A DNA stretch of 64,000 nucleotides from Verrucomicrobiales bacterium (GCA_029213025.1 JARGOZ010000018.1:1-64000), one strand, 5' to 3'. Shown: positions 35,888 through 45,031, numbered from the stretch's first letter. Numbers and translations: made by a program. Notes: generated from the letters alone by a model not told the origin.

Positions 35888-36973
35888 CTAAGACAAGCCT
35901 GACAGTCGACGGTTTTCAGCAAGCAACGCGGTGTAGGCGGAATTGCCGTTTCGCTGATCAAACTGCTCCGCCAGACGGGTTGATTCATTGCCAAACCAGG
36001 TGGCAAGCTCAGCTGGATCATAGACGCCCTCACTGTTGCGGAGCGGGAAAGAGCGGGGTAGAGAAATCTCCCACTTACCACGGCCGCCCCGCTCTGCCAC
36101 AGCTCCGGCAAAACACGCCACTCCGCTGTAAAACCGCATCTGCAGCTCCACGGCGGAGGTCTCCACTGCGAGAGGCAAATTGCCCTCAATCAGATCTGTT
36201 CCCAGGTTCCACTTATCTGTCCGCGCGAGAAGAACGAGTAGATCACCCATCGTTCCGAGATAGTTATTATCGCCTTTGACCGCTCTCGAAGCTTTGGCAT
36301 ACAACTTACCCGCCGCATCAACTTCACCGGCATTGAGGTAGGAGCGCACGACATGTCCGTAGGTAAATTCCGGAACTTCGGCACAGCCCATCTTTCCGCT
36401 CAGGATCGGCTTTGCCAGCTTCATGCAGTCATTATGGCGATGCATACGGCTCATCAGCTCCACCTGGCGATCCCTTTCGCAGGCTTCGCAATCGGAGTAA
36501 TAGTTGCGCCGCATACCGGTATACATTTCATGGTATTTCAGAGCTTCATCGTAGTCGCCCATTCGCATCAAATTCCACGAACGGAAATAGTGAGCGGTGC
36601 GGACCGACTGTCCTGCCTCTACCAGCCTTTTCTCCATATCATCCTGGACCTGTCTGATTTGCTCACGACTGATCGTGGGAAATACCGGAACATACTCAAG
36701 GATAATTTTGTAGTTATCCAGCGGACTCCAGTGTCCGGCGATTTGCGGATCTTTATCGTGTTGCGCAACGCACCAGGAAAAAGCGACCAGCATCTTATCC
36801 GGGAAGCCGGCATCATTGGCCATCCCGATCAGCCTGCTCCTTTCAGAGAAAGCGGCCCGGATATCTTTCTGCGCATCGTAGAGACGGATTATGTCCTCTG
36901 TGACCGTGACCCTTTCACTACTTTCATAAGGAAGCTCGTTCCTCTTTTTCAATAAACTTTCGATACTATCCAT
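35888..36973 (-). CDS. TPR-like protein paired with the Hsp90-family gene
   Basis: This 361-residue soluble protein appears all-helical, with repeat-like helix pairs (for example AHYFRSWNLMRMGDYDEALKYHEMY, split across residues 126-150, and VVRSYLNAGEVDAAGKLYAKA). These resemble tetratricopeptide repeats, but no single repeat is canonical. A DCEACERD motif sits mid-protein. The start overlaps the Hsp90-family gene's 3' end by 8 bp, so the two are translated together. Eukaryotic Hsp90 uses TPR co-chaperones, which makes a partner role attractive but unproven here. Confidence 0.75.
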   Translation of the reverse strand: MDSIESLLKKRNELPYESSERVTVTEDIIRLYDAQKDIRAAFSERSRLIGMANDAGFPDKMLVAFSWCVAQHDKDPQIAGHWSPLDNYKIILEYVPVFPTISREQIRQVQDDMEKRLVEAGQSVRTAHYFRSWNLMRMGDYDEALKYHEMYTGMRRNYYSDCEACERDRQVELMSRMHRHNDCMKLAKPILSGKMGCAEVPEFTYGHVVRSYLNAGEVDAAGKLYAKASRAVKGDNNYLGTMGDLLVLLARTDKWNLGTDLIEGNLPLAVETSAVELQMRFYSGVACFAGAVAERGGRGKWEISLPRSFPLRNSEGVYDPAELATWFGNESTRLAEQFDQRNGNSAYTALLAENRRLSGLS

Positions 36974-38771
36974 TTGAATTTTCGTTTAAAAAATGATTGA
37001 TCAACCCCAGCAGTCCATTGCCGAGGATCTCCAGTTCACCGGAGCGCAGGGGATAATGTCCGAGCAACAGGGACTGCAGATAGAGCAGCTCGATAATCCT
37101 CGCAACCAACGTATCGTCAGCCATCGCAGCCAGCCTGCGGATCAGCGAATTTCTATAGTTCAGGACCAGACGGGAGTAGGCATCCATACTGCGGGTTTCC
37201 GCGACAGAATCGAGGATCCCGCTCCACAGTTCATCGGTTTCCTCCCTGGCATTGTCAATCGTGCGAAGAAATGCGGCGTTATCGTTCGCGGTATATAATG
37301 TCGGCAGTTCATCGGGTTCAAAATTTCTTGCGATAGCGGAGCATTCGTAAGGTTTTAGAACGGCGTCAGCCAGCTTCACCAGACAAAATACCGCCTCCTT
37401 TTCATCGAGTGACAGTTCATCGAAATTCAATACCAAATCCGTGACATCAACCCTTTCCACGATTCGTCCGGGGATAACATCCGCCATCCGCTCAAACAAC
37501 TCGGAGTCGTAGGTGTAGCCACCGTTAAATACACACATTTGCTGGGCATTGGCGACGCTGGCGACCTGACGAAACTGGTCGTGGCTGCGAACATAGTTGA
37601 GACTTTTATCGCCGCGAAAATGATCACCCAACGTTGTTCTCCCCAGCGATGATTCGAACGGCAGCCAGTCGATAAACAATTTGAAAAACTCATCATCTTC
37701 CACGGCCAGTGCTTTCATCGGCAGAAAATGCAAAGCGATAATGGCGTCGAGCCGTTTCCGGTCTGTCGCCGCCAGTTTTACCATATAGTTTTTTATACTT
37801 TCACCGAGATGATCTCTGGCTTTGGCAAGAGCGTCATCTTCGTGAAAAGCCTCGCGGGCCGCATTGGGGCGCAGGTCGTTGGCATTTACGACACACTTTA
37901 CAAAGAACGCCCATTCCGGCAGCAGTCCCTCCGCATTTTCGGCGAGTAACATATTTTTCAAATAGACCCGATGGGATTGCCTCGATACCGCGCTGGCCGT
38001 GTAGGGCAGGATAAATGCGACTCCCTGGATCTGCCCGGCTTCCGACTCCAGCGGAATCGCATCGAGAAAATCGGTTTCAAAAACCTCCCGCCCGTAGTTG
38101 AGGTACTTTTCCTTTTTCTGTTCGTGCGGGATTTCCGGATTTTCCCACGGAGCCGCTTCGTTGAGAAGTTTTTCCCCGCCCCCCGTGGTCAGGCTGATTT
38201 CGCACGGCAAATGACAGCCGTAGTGACGCAGAAGTTTCTCTACTGTCTCCGGCTCAAAATATTCCTCACTGCCCGTTTTGGCCCGCAGATAGACCCGCGA
38301 GCCCGGTGCGATCTGCCTGTCGAGAATCCGCACGGAATAGGTCCCGTCCACCTGGCCTTTCCATTCCACCGGCGTGCTGTCATCTGCGAGCGATTTGGTG
38401 ATGACCGTGATTTCGTCAGAAACGACAAAACCGGAAAGCAAACCGATCCCGAACTGACCGATAAATCCTTTCCGGGAGAAATCTCCTTTTTTGGACGACT
38501 GACCAATCGTGGCGAGAAACTCGTGAACTTCGGCTTCGGTCAGACCGATCCCATCATCCTCGACCACCAGGGTCGGAGCGGAGCCTGCGGAGGAAGGCAA
38601 CACCTCGATTCGTATCCGGCCCGGGTGCCCCGGTTGCTTTATCTTGCGGGCTGTGACGGCATCCACCGCGTTTTGCATTAGCTCGCGAAGATACACTTCC
38701 GGACCGCTGTACAAATGGTCCGACAAAAGCTTTATGACGCCCTCCAGATTGACCTGAAAATTACTTTCCAT
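36966..38771 (-). CDS. Hsp90-family chaperone, divergent HtpG
   Basis: This 601-residue protein has the GHKL ATPase of Hsp90: YLRELMQNAVDAV (residues 27-39, with Glu30 and Asn34), VEDDGIGLTEAEV, GQFGIGLLSGFVV (lid and nucleotide contacts), and the middle-domain ANDLRPNAAREAF, where Arg contacts ATP gamma-phosphate in the family. It is shorter and more divergent than E. coli HtpG, mainly in the C-terminal part. It fits the Hsp90-like group seen beside TPR-like genes. The open frame runs 89 codons upstream across repeat locus D, but that part is repeat sequence; ATG 38771 opens the real homology (MESNFQVNLEGVIKLL). Confidence 0.9.
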   Translation of the reverse strand: MESNFQVNLEGVIKLLSDHLYSGPEVYLRELMQNAVDAVTARKIKQPGHPGRIRIEVLPSSAGSAPTLVVEDDGIGLTEAEVHEFLATIGQSSKKGDFSRKGFIGQFGIGLLSGFVVSDEITVITKSLADDSTPVEWKGQVDGTYSVRILDRQIAPGSRVYLRAKTGSEEYFEPETVEKLLRHYGCHLPCEISLTTGGGEKLLNEAAPWENPEIPHEQKKEKYLNYGREVFETDFLDAIPLESEAGQIQGVAFILPYTASAVSRQSHRVYLKNMLLAENAEGLLPEWAFFVKCVVNANDLRPNAAREAFHEDDALAKARDHLGESIKNYMVKLAATDRKRLDAIIALHFLPMKALAVEDDEFFKLFIDWLPFESSLGRTTLGDHFRGDKSLNYVRSHDQFRQVASVANAQQMCVFNGGYTYDSELFERMADVIPGRIVERVDVTDLVLNFDELSLDEKEAVFCLVKLADAVLKPYECSAIARNFEPDELPTLYTANDNAAFLRTIDNAREETDELWSGILDSVAETRSMDAYSRLVLNYRNSLIRRLAAMADDTLVARIIELLYLQSLLLGHYPLRSGELEILGNGLLGLINHFLNENSNG

Positions 38772-39073
38772 CAGAAAGTTGTGTATACGAGATTTAACAA
38801 CGCGTCCAGACCCGTTTTTAAACGGGAAAAAGAATTCGTTTTCTATTGCATTCTGAAAAGCGGCTCCGTGCAGACTGCTCGAAAGCGACCCTGCACGGAC
38901 GGAGGTACCGTGGTCCGGCGCTGGCACACTTCGAGCAAAAGAAAGACTTTGATGAAACACCTCCGGCTGTTCAACAGGGTACAATGCGCCACCGTACAGG
39001 GTACAGTCGGGCACTGTACAGGGTACAATCGAGGACATAACAGGGTACAGTCGTGCCGTCCGGTTCCCCGCCC
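38772..39073. other. 302-bp divergent intergenic region carrying repeat locus D
   Basis: The stretch lies between the Hsp90-family gene (minus) and the lipoprotein hydrolase gene (plus). Apart from the four-unit repeat array at 38973-39051 no gene or clear promoter is visible. Both genes' promoters must lie here or inside the array. Confidence 0.6.
38973..39060. repeat. Repeat locus D: four 22-bp units
   Basis: Cores start at 38973, 38995, 39017 and 39039, exactly 22 bp apart: AACAGGGTACAAT, TACAGGGTACAGT, TACAGGGTACAAT and AACAGGGTACAGT. The 9-bp spacers (gcgccaccg, cgggcactg, cgaggacat, cgtgccgtc) differ. The array lies 14 bp upstream of the hydrolase ATG at 39074 and about 200 bp upstream of the Hsp90-family ATG. 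Confidence 0.88.
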
Positions 39074-40270
39074 ATGAAAGGAAAGTCGGTTATACGGGCA
39101 ATCCTGCTCCTCGCGATGTCTATGAGCACGAGCGGCTGCCTGTTGCGCACTCCGTATTGTGTGACCCACGAAGTCGCCGCCAACTACAAACTTGAGCGCG
39201 GGCAGTACAACGTCTCCACCACAGCGGAGGAGTTCCCCGGTGCCACGCCCGGAAAACCGGTCGGCGGATGGTATGGCTGGAACAGCTTTCTCAATCGAAA
39301 AATCGCCAGTCGTCGCTGCGGTATCTATACTTCCGAACCTTTTGATGCATCGAAAACTCCGGTGCTGTTTGTTCACGGACTCGTGTCCGATCCCTATACC
39401 TGGTCAAGAACAATCAAATGCCTGACGAAAGACCCGCAGATCACTTCGAACTTTCAGTTTTGGTTTTATGCTTATCCTACCTCCACCCCCCTGCTGAACT
39501 CCGGTGCGGTATTCCGCGAACACTTCCACAGTTTCGTGAGGGATATAGAAAAGGAACACCGAATCTCACTACAGAGTAAAGTCATCCTGGCAGGACACAG
39601 CCTCGGCGGGATTCTCTGCAAAACGCTGGTCTCCGACAGCGATGATATACTTTGGAACAAAGCCTTCCAATGCCCGATCGATGACTTGAAGCTCGAACAA
39701 TCCGAGCGCGAGCTGCTGCGCAAATCTTTCTTTTTCGAACCGAGTCCCTACGTATCGCGAGTCTGCTTTTTCGCCCCTCCGCATCGCGGCAGCCGGCTGG
39801 CGGAAAGCGGAATCGGCCGCCTCGGAATGAAAATCGTCAATGTCCCGGGGTTCATCGCCGATCTCGATAAAAATTTGAAACGCCGGGAAAACCTCTCCCG
39901 GGTTCGGCCCGGATTCCGGGAGTATTTTGGTAACCCGCTCAGCTCGGTCGCGTCTCTGCAACCTTCGGCACCGGTTACCAGACTCGTGGCGGAGTTGCCC
40001 GTCGATCCGGACACACCTTTCCACACCATCGTCGGGCGAAAGGACGAGAGCGAGGCTGGCGACGGAATCGTATCGATAAAAAGCTCCAGACTGGCCGGGG
40101 CGATCAGCGAGATCGTGGTGAATTCGGGCCATAATGTGCACCAATCCCGCGACGCGGCGCGGATCTTTGCCTACCTCTTGAAGTGTCACATCGGCCTGAT
40201 ATCTGAAGATAAGGCCCACCGTGAGATTCGGAAAATCAAAGGCGTGGGGCTGGCGAGAAGTCTCGGCTAG
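39074..40270 (+). CDS. Lipoprotein alpha/beta hydrolase (lipase-like)
   Basis: This 398-residue protein begins with a lipoprotein signal (ILLLAMSMSTSGC), so it should be membrane-attached outside the cytoplasm. The hydrolase fold shows VLFVHGLVSDPYTW (oxyanion region), AGHSLGGILCK (nucleophile Ser), a likely acid in GDGIVSIKSSRL and a likely catalytic His in NSGHNVHQS. The pattern resembles PGAP1-like/triacylglycerol lipase relatives. ATG 39074 is used; a GTG at 39053 lies inside the repeat array. The gene is convergent with the next, 3 bp apart. Confidence 0.85.
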   Translation: MKGKSVIRAILLLAMSMSTSGCLLRTPYCVTHEVAANYKLERGQYNVSTTAEEFPGATPGKPVGGWYGWNSFLNRKIASRRCGIYTSEPFDASKTPVLFVHGLVSDPYTWSRTIKCLTKDPQITSNFQFWFYAYPTSTPLLNSGAVFREHFHSFVRDIEKEHRISLQSKVILAGHSLGGILCKTLVSDSDDILWNKAFQCPIDDLKLEQSERELLRKSFFFEPSPYVSRVCFFAPPHRGSRLAESGIGRLGMKIVNVPGFIADLDKNLKRRENLSRVRPGFREYFGNPLSSVASLQPSAPVTRLVAELPVDPDTPFHTIVGRKDESEAGDGIVSIKSSRLAGAISEIVVNSGHNVHQSRDAARIFAYLLKCHIGLISEDKAHREIRKIKGVGLARSLG

Positions 40271-40273
40271 CGA

Positions 40274-40987
40274 TCATTCGATGCGCAAAAACAGCTCGTC
40301 TTTGGTCGAGGAGTAAATCATTTTCTCGATCTCGGATGCCGGATTGGACTGGCGCAGCGAGCCCCGCGATATTTCATTGACATTCACTTCGCTCAGATGG
40401 GCGACCTCTTCCTCCGCGTAAAAAATATCCGCGATCACACGGATGTAATCCAGACCGCCCCTGCCGTTCTGCGCCACACAGACCCACAGCTTCGAGCCGA
40501 GAGTGCCGTTGGGCCCGTGCCATTCCTCAAAGCCTTTGTGGCCTTTGCCGAAGAAGGCTTCCAGCGCCTCGAGTGTGCGGCATTTTTTGATCTCGTCGTC
40601 CCCCGGGATCTTTTCCACCAGCAGTGGGCTTTCGACTTCCATCTCCCCGGCGGGATCAATGCTGATCAAATAAATTTTGCCCTTTCTGATCTGCCCCATT
40701 TCGAGCCGCAGCCGGGTAAATTCGCCATTTACCTCACGCACCTCCCCGATCCAGTCCCGATCCAGCGGCAGCGGATCCTGCGATTTTCCCTGCTTTTCCC
40801 GGACCGCCGCCAGCATTTGTTTCAGACTGGTGGTCTTTTTCGACTTTATCACCAAGGCCGGCTGCGAAAGCTCCAGCTTCGGCGGCGTTAAACTGGCCGG
40901 AACGGGATCTTTTTGCACGGTGGAATCCTGCGCGTAGGAGACGCAGATCCAGACGGCAAAGAAGCCGAGGTAAAAAGGGACTTTCAT
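40274..40987 (-). CDS. Secreted hypothetical protein
   Basis: This 237-residue protein has a signal peptide (MKVPFYLGFFAVWICVSYA). The next 60 residues are Pro/Lys-rich. The region from about 80 is a mixed alpha/beta domain (DRDWIGEVREVNGEFTRL, GKIYLISIDPAGEMEVE) with no family recognised. A C-terminal EIEKMIYSSTKDELFLRIE ends it. Nothing in the neighbours gives a role. Confidence 0.7.
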   Translation of the reverse strand: MKVPFYLGFFAVWICVSYAQDSTVQKDPVPASLTPPKLELSQPALVIKSKKTTSLKQMLAAVREKQGKSQDPLPLDRDWIGEVREVNGEFTRLRLEMGQIRKGKIYLISIDPAGEMEVESPLLVEKIPGDDEIKKCRTLEALEAFFGKGHKGFEEWHGPNGTLGSKLWVCVAQNGRGGLDYIRVIADIFYAEEEVAHLSEVNVNEISRGSLRQSNPASEIEKMIYSSTKDELFLRIE

Positions 40988-41089
40988 GGTGGTGGTGAAG
41001 CCTGAATTCTTTCCGAATCTAAAAAACCTCTTCGGAAAAACAAATTATAAAGAACGACTGATCGCGCAACTGATTGATTTTAAAACTTT

Positions 41090-41527
41090 TCAGTTTCGAC
41101 GGCGGCGCCTGAACTCAGCTTGCATTTTTTTCCGATGCCGCCGCCCAAAAACAACGGCCGGAATCAGCAAAATCACGGAAATCATCCACACCGGGAGCTG
41201 CGCGATGATAATTTTCGTCCCCGGTAATGCAACCGTGTTCGGGCCGGTTTCGATCAGTTGAAGGGCCGGTGGACTCCCCAACAACGACAAAAGATGAACC
41301 GGCGCGGCCTGGTCCCAGTCGGGAGTAAGGCGGAATTTGAAGGTATCAAAACTGTCGGTATGCCGAAAGCTCGTCAGCTGCAGATTCCCATTGCGCAGCA
41401 CTACATCGATCTGCCGTTTGTTGTAGTTCGATTGCAGGTCGTAACTGGTTTTCACTACCGCAGTATGGAACGCGCAGAGAATCGGGATCAGCGCCGGAAT
41501 CAGCAGTATGGCGAAGGATGACTTCAT
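41090..41527 (-). CDS. Hypothetical protein with N- and C-terminal membrane segments
   Basis: This 145-residue protein starts at ATG 41527 with MKSSFAILLIPALIPILCAF (signal anchor). A beta-rich exported part of about 80 residues follows (DLQSNYNKRQIDVVLRNGNL). It ends with a membrane helix (LPVWMISVILLIPAVVFG) and a very basic tail (RRHRKKMQAEFRRRRRN). The open frame extends upstream through the palindromic repeats, which argues for the internal start. Function is unknown. Confidence 0.65.
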   Translation of the reverse strand: MKSSFAILLIPALIPILCAFHTAVVKTSYDLQSNYNKRQIDVVLRNGNLQLTSFRHTDSFDTFKFRLTPDWDQAAPVHLLSLLGSPPALQLIETGPNTVALPGTKIIIAQLPVWMISVILLIPAVVFGRRHRKKMQAEFRRRRRN

Positions 41528-41574
41528 GATTTCTACACGGCCTGCATGCAACATAGCACCATTCGAAACGTGTA

Positions 41575-41639
41575 ACAGGCACTCTTGCCTGTAGCGATGC
41601 GGGAGCCGTCGTGCCAGCCCACAGGCAGGAGTGCCTGTG
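41575..41639. repeat. Pair of inverted palindromic 18-bp units
   Basis: Unit 1 (ACAGGCACTCTTGCCTGT, 41575-41592) and unit 2 (ACAGGCAGGAGTGCCTGT, 41621-41638) are each palindromic with 7-bp arms and 4-nt loops. Unit 2 is nearly the reverse complement of unit 1 (one mismatch in 18). They are 28 bp apart, so they can also pair with each other. They lie between two divergent genes, 48 bp from one start and 76 bp from the other. A half copy occurs at 29085. Confidence 0.8.
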
Positions 41640-41714
41640 ACACATCCACGCCGCCCCGATTGCGGAGCGAAATTCCCGGCCCTTCCAATCAATTTCCTCT
41701 ATTCTGTTTTTGGT

Positions 41715-42818
41715 ATGAGAATCATAGCTCTGTTGCTTGTTTTGTCCGTTTCAATCGGAATTTGCGAAGAACCGCCTCCTCTTCCCGGCGATGATTTTGA
41801 CATGGTCCAGCGCCTGCACAAGCGCGCCGTAAATTCCGCGAAAACTTCGAAACTCATCGACTACACATTCACGTACGACAGCACCGACCCCGAGCCTAAA
41901 ACGAACGAAATCGAGATGGTGGCTATCAAAGGGGGAACCTTTACGATGGGCAGCAAAGGCAGAGGCAAGCCCGATGAATCGCCACCTCACAAAGTGCGGG
42001 TGTCACCATTCTGGATGGGAAAATACGAAGTTACCTGGGATTTGTATGAACCCTTTATGTTTACGCGCAACCATCGCAACCGCTACGGAAGCCCGACCCA
42101 AATTCCACCTGGCGCGGATGACGCATTTGTTGTATCCAAACCAACGACTCCCTATACCGAAATGAGTTTCGGTATGGGCGTAAACGGCTACCCGGCGATC
42201 AATATGACGCAGCACGCCGCCAGCAAATTCTGCCAGTGGCTCAGTGCGAAAACCGGGCATTTCTATCGACTGCCCACCGAGGCGGAATGGGAATACGCCT
42301 GCCGGGCCGGAACTACAGGACCCTTTAGTTGTCCGCAGGGGAAAATTCACGAATATGCAGTCTGCGAACCGAATATAAACAACCCGCTCCTCGTTGGCTA
42401 TGCTCCGGTAGGCACAAAGAAACCCAACCCCTGGGGGCTCTATGATATGCATGGCAACGTGATGGAGTGGTGCCTCGATCAATACAATTCTTTAACCTAT
42501 AGAATGCGCCCTCAAGGTAGAGATTTGATCGTCGATCCGTGGATTCGGGCGAACCGCGTTTACCCGAGAGTAGCGCGCGGCGGCTCGTGGTATGATCCAC
42601 CGGAAGACTGTACTTCTACAGTCCGGTATTTCTCCGATCCCGACTGGAAAATGGCGGACCCTCAACTACCGAAATCAATCTGGTATCATACCGATGCGCA
42701 CTGGCTCGGGTTCCGGATTGTGCGTCCTTTCGAAATCCCGTCTGCGGAAAAAATGGATACTTACTGGAACAGTGCCCACCCCGACCGGATAGAGAAAGAG
42801 GAATCGGAAAATGAGTAG
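41715..42818 (+). CDS. Formylglycine-generating-enzyme-like (SUMF1/FGE-sulfatase) secreted protein
   Basis: This 367-residue protein has a signal peptide (MRIIALLLVLSVSIGICEE) and a single SUMF1-type domain from about residue 70: MVAIKGGTFTMGSKGRG, YEVTWDLYEPF, RLPTEAEWEYACRAGT, LYDMHGNVMEWCLDQY and RVARGGSWYDPPEDC, ending LGFRIVRP. True FGE enzymes convert a sulfatase cysteine to formylglycine; most secreted bacterial members are not proven to do so. No sulfatase gene is in the window. Function is therefore uncertain. Confidence 0.88.
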   Translation: MRIIALLLVLSVSIGICEEPPPLPGDDFDMVQRLHKRAVNSAKTSKLIDYTFTYDSTDPEPKTNEIEMVAIKGGTFTMGSKGRGKPDESPPHKVRVSPFWMGKYEVTWDLYEPFMFTRNHRNRYGSPTQIPPGADDAFVVSKPTTPYTEMSFGMGVNGYPAINMTQHAASKFCQWLSAKTGHFYRLPTEAEWEYACRAGTTGPFSCPQGKIHEYAVCEPNINNPLLVGYAPVGTKKPNPWGLYDMHGNVMEWCLDQYNSLTYRMRPQGRDLIVDPWIRANRVYPRVARGGSWYDPPEDCTSTVRYFSDPDWKMADPQLPKSIWYHTDAHWLGFRIVRPFEIPSAEKMDTYWNSAHPDRIEKEESENE

Positions 42819-42824
42819 AACTCA

Positions 42825-44060
42825 CTACACGATTTGCACCGCTTTCCGAAACTGCCGCAGCGCCGACTTCGCCGCATCGTCACCGGCAGCGTGAACGCGT
42901 CCGATCAGATCGCCGGATGTCACTTTGGTCCCGGTTTTTACGATTTGATCAAAGCCCACCGAAAAATTGATCTCGTCATCGGCACGTGATCGCCCGGCGC
43001 CGAGAGCAAGGCTGGCGCGACCAATGGTATCGGCATCGACGGCAGCGACTTCTCCGGATGAGGTGGCTTTGATGTCTTTGACCACTGCAGCGGGATGAAT
43101 CGAGGCAAACCTGTCGAGACGCGAGGAATCGCCTCCCTGGGCATCGACCAACTGTTCGAATTTGGCCCACGCCGTGCCATCATCCAACCACTGCCCGAGC
43201 TTTTTCGCATCCGCCTTGACGGTGACTTTTGCGGCGAGACTGATCACGATTTTGCGCAAATCTGAAGGCCCGCCTCCGCGGAGGGTTTCGAGCGCCTCCT
43301 GCACTTCGAGAGCATTGCCGACTGTCTGACCGAGCGGCTCTTCCATGGGATTTAAAACGGTGTGTGTCTCAACGCCCATCGCTTTGCCGACCCGCTTCAT
43401 CGCTGAGGCGAGGGATTGGGCATCGCTCTTTTCCTTCATAAATGCGCCGCTGCCGTATTTCACATCGAGAACCAGCGCATCGAGACTCTCGGCGAGTTTC
43501 TTTGACATAATCGAAGCGACGATAAGCGGCTGACTCGGCACTGTCGCCGTTACATCGCGCAAAGCGTAGAGCCTTTTATCAGCCGGACAAACTTCCGGGG
43601 TTTGCCCCATCATGACGACGCCAATTTTTTCGAGCTGCGCCACAGCGTCTTTCCGGGAAACCGATACGTTAAACCCGGGAATCGATTCCAGTTTATCGAG
43701 CGTTCCGCCGGTGATGCCCAACCCCCGCCCGGAAATCATCGGCACCCAGACATCATCGCAGGCGAGCAGAGGAGCAAGTGCCAGCGAAACCTTGTCGCCA
43801 ATGCCGCCGGTGGAATGTTTATCCACCACCCGGGGGGCGGTTTTCGGGTATTCAAAAACCTCGCCGGACTCCAGCATAGCATGGGTCAAAGACGCGGTTT
43901 CCTTGGCATTCATTCCCTGAAAATAAATCGCCATAGCGAGAGCCGACATCTGGTACTCGGCAATCGAGCCACTGGTATAACCGCTGATAAAATCGCGGAT
44001 TTCAGAGTCGGACAGGGTTTTGCCATCTCGCTTTTTTTCAATCACCGAAGGAACATGCAT
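42825..44060 (-). CDS. deoA: Thymidine/pyrimidine-nucleoside phosphorylase
   Basis: This 411-residue enzyme splits thymidine (or uridine) with phosphate to the free base and (deoxy)ribose 1-phosphate for nucleoside salvage. It shows VDKHSTGGIGDKVSLALAPL (phosphate-binding), SGRGLGITGGTLDKLESIPG, ALRDVTATVPS and LDVKYGSGAFMK, all at the usual places. Length is slightly short of the 430-440 typical. DeoA versus Pdp is not settled by eye. It is divergent from aroE. Confidence 0.93.
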   Translation of the reverse strand: MHVPSVIEKKRDGKTLSDSEIRDFISGYTSGSIAEYQMSALAMAIYFQGMNAKETASLTHAMLESGEVFEYPKTAPRVVDKHSTGGIGDKVSLALAPLLACDDVWVPMISGRGLGITGGTLDKLESIPGFNVSVSRKDAVAQLEKIGVVMMGQTPEVCPADKRLYALRDVTATVPSQPLIVASIMSKKLAESLDALVLDVKYGSGAFMKEKSDAQSLASAMKRVGKAMGVETHTVLNPMEEPLGQTVGNALEVQEALETLRGGGPSDLRKIVISLAAKVTVKADAKKLGQWLDDGTAWAKFEQLVDAQGGDSSRLDRFASIHPAAVVKDIKATSSGEVAAVDADTIGRASLALGAGRSRADDEINFSVGFDQIVKTGTKVTSGDLIGRVHAAGDDAAKSALRQFRKAVQIV

Positions 44061-44136
44061 GACCGAAAACTAAGCAGCGAAACGCGCTAAAGCGATCTTG
44101 AAATTCATGTTCGGCCTGGCTAGGATTCGCCCTGCT

Positions 44137-45012
44137 ATGGCAAAAGAATTGAATTTCAAACAAGAGTTGGTGGGGTGCTTCGGGTTTCCCGTTTCGGAAA
44201 ATCCGACCCAGGCTATGATCGAGCCAGCCTTCCGGGATATGGATTTGGACTGGCGCTATCTCACTCTCGAGGTAAAGCCCGATGACCTCCCCGCCGCCGT
44301 AGCCGGGGCACGGGCTTTTGGTTTCCAGGGTTTTAATTGCACAATTCCCCACAAGGTTGCCGTAATCGAGCATCTCGACGGTCTCGGTGAGTCCGCTGAA
44401 TTGATGGGCGCCGTGAACTGCGTGGTGAATCGCGACGGCAAACTCATCGGGGAAAACACCGATGGAAAAGGATTTGTCTCCAGCTTCCAGGAACTCGCCG
44501 ACCCGGCGGGGAAATCGATGGTTCTCCTCGGCGCGGGTGGCGCGGCCCGCGCTATCGGAGTGGAAATGGCCCTCGCCGGAGTCAAGTCCATCACTGTCGT
44601 CAACCGCAGTGTAGAGCGGGGCAATGAGCTATATGAACTTTTCACAGGAAAACTCAACAATGCCGTTGGCGGAGGTCTGGACGTCAAATTTGTCCCCTGG
44701 GAGGGTGATTTCGAAATCCCGGCTGGAACCGATATCGTCGTAAACGCTACCTCGATCGGACTTTTCCCTGATGTCGATGCGCGAATTGCTTTGAATACAG
44801 ATACCTTGACCTCGGAAATGCTAGTCGCCGACGTAATACCGAATCCCCCGAAAACCCGCCTCGTCCGCGAAGCTACAGAAAAGGGGTGCCAGGTCATCGA
44901 CGGACTGGGTATGCTCGTCGCGCAGGGAGTTATTGGTATCGAATACTGGACCGGTCGAACCCCGGACGCTTCGGTTATGCGCCGGGGACTGGAAGATGTT
45001 TTCGGAGCGTAA
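44137..45012 (+). CDS. aroE: Shikimate dehydrogenase
   Basis: This 291-residue enzyme reduces 3-dehydroshikimate to shikimate with NADPH. The N-terminal domain has CFGFPVSENPTQAMIEPAF (SxS variant SEN), the catalytic Lys in NCTIPHKVAV and NTDGKGF with the catalytic Asp. The dinucleotide-binding motif GAGGAARAI follows, and VVNATSIGL and DGLGMLVAQG near the end complete the pattern. ATG 44137 (MAKELNFKQEL) is preferred; 44098 is an alternative. The Ser-x-Ser motif of many AroE enzymes reads SENP here, a small deviation that might affect substrate contacts. Confidence 0.93.
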   Translation: MAKELNFKQELVGCFGFPVSENPTQAMIEPAFRDMDLDWRYLTLEVKPDDLPAAVAGARAFGFQGFNCTIPHKVAVIEHLDGLGESAELMGAVNCVVNRDGKLIGENTDGKGFVSSFQELADPAGKSMVLLGAGGAARAIGVEMALAGVKSITVVNRSVERGNELYELFTGKLNNAVGGGLDVKFVPWEGDFEIPAGTDIVVNATSIGLFPDVDARIALNTDTLTSEMLVADVIPNPPKTRLVREATEKGCQVIDGLGMLVAQGVIGIEYWTGRTPDASVMRRGLEDVFGA

Positions 45013-45031
45013 AGACTATAGATATACGACG

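Noticed and set aside
38772-39038. N-terminal extension of the Hsp90 frame
   Set aside because: The extra 89 codons translate the 22-bp repeat units and unrelated sequence; Hsp90 homology starts at 38771.
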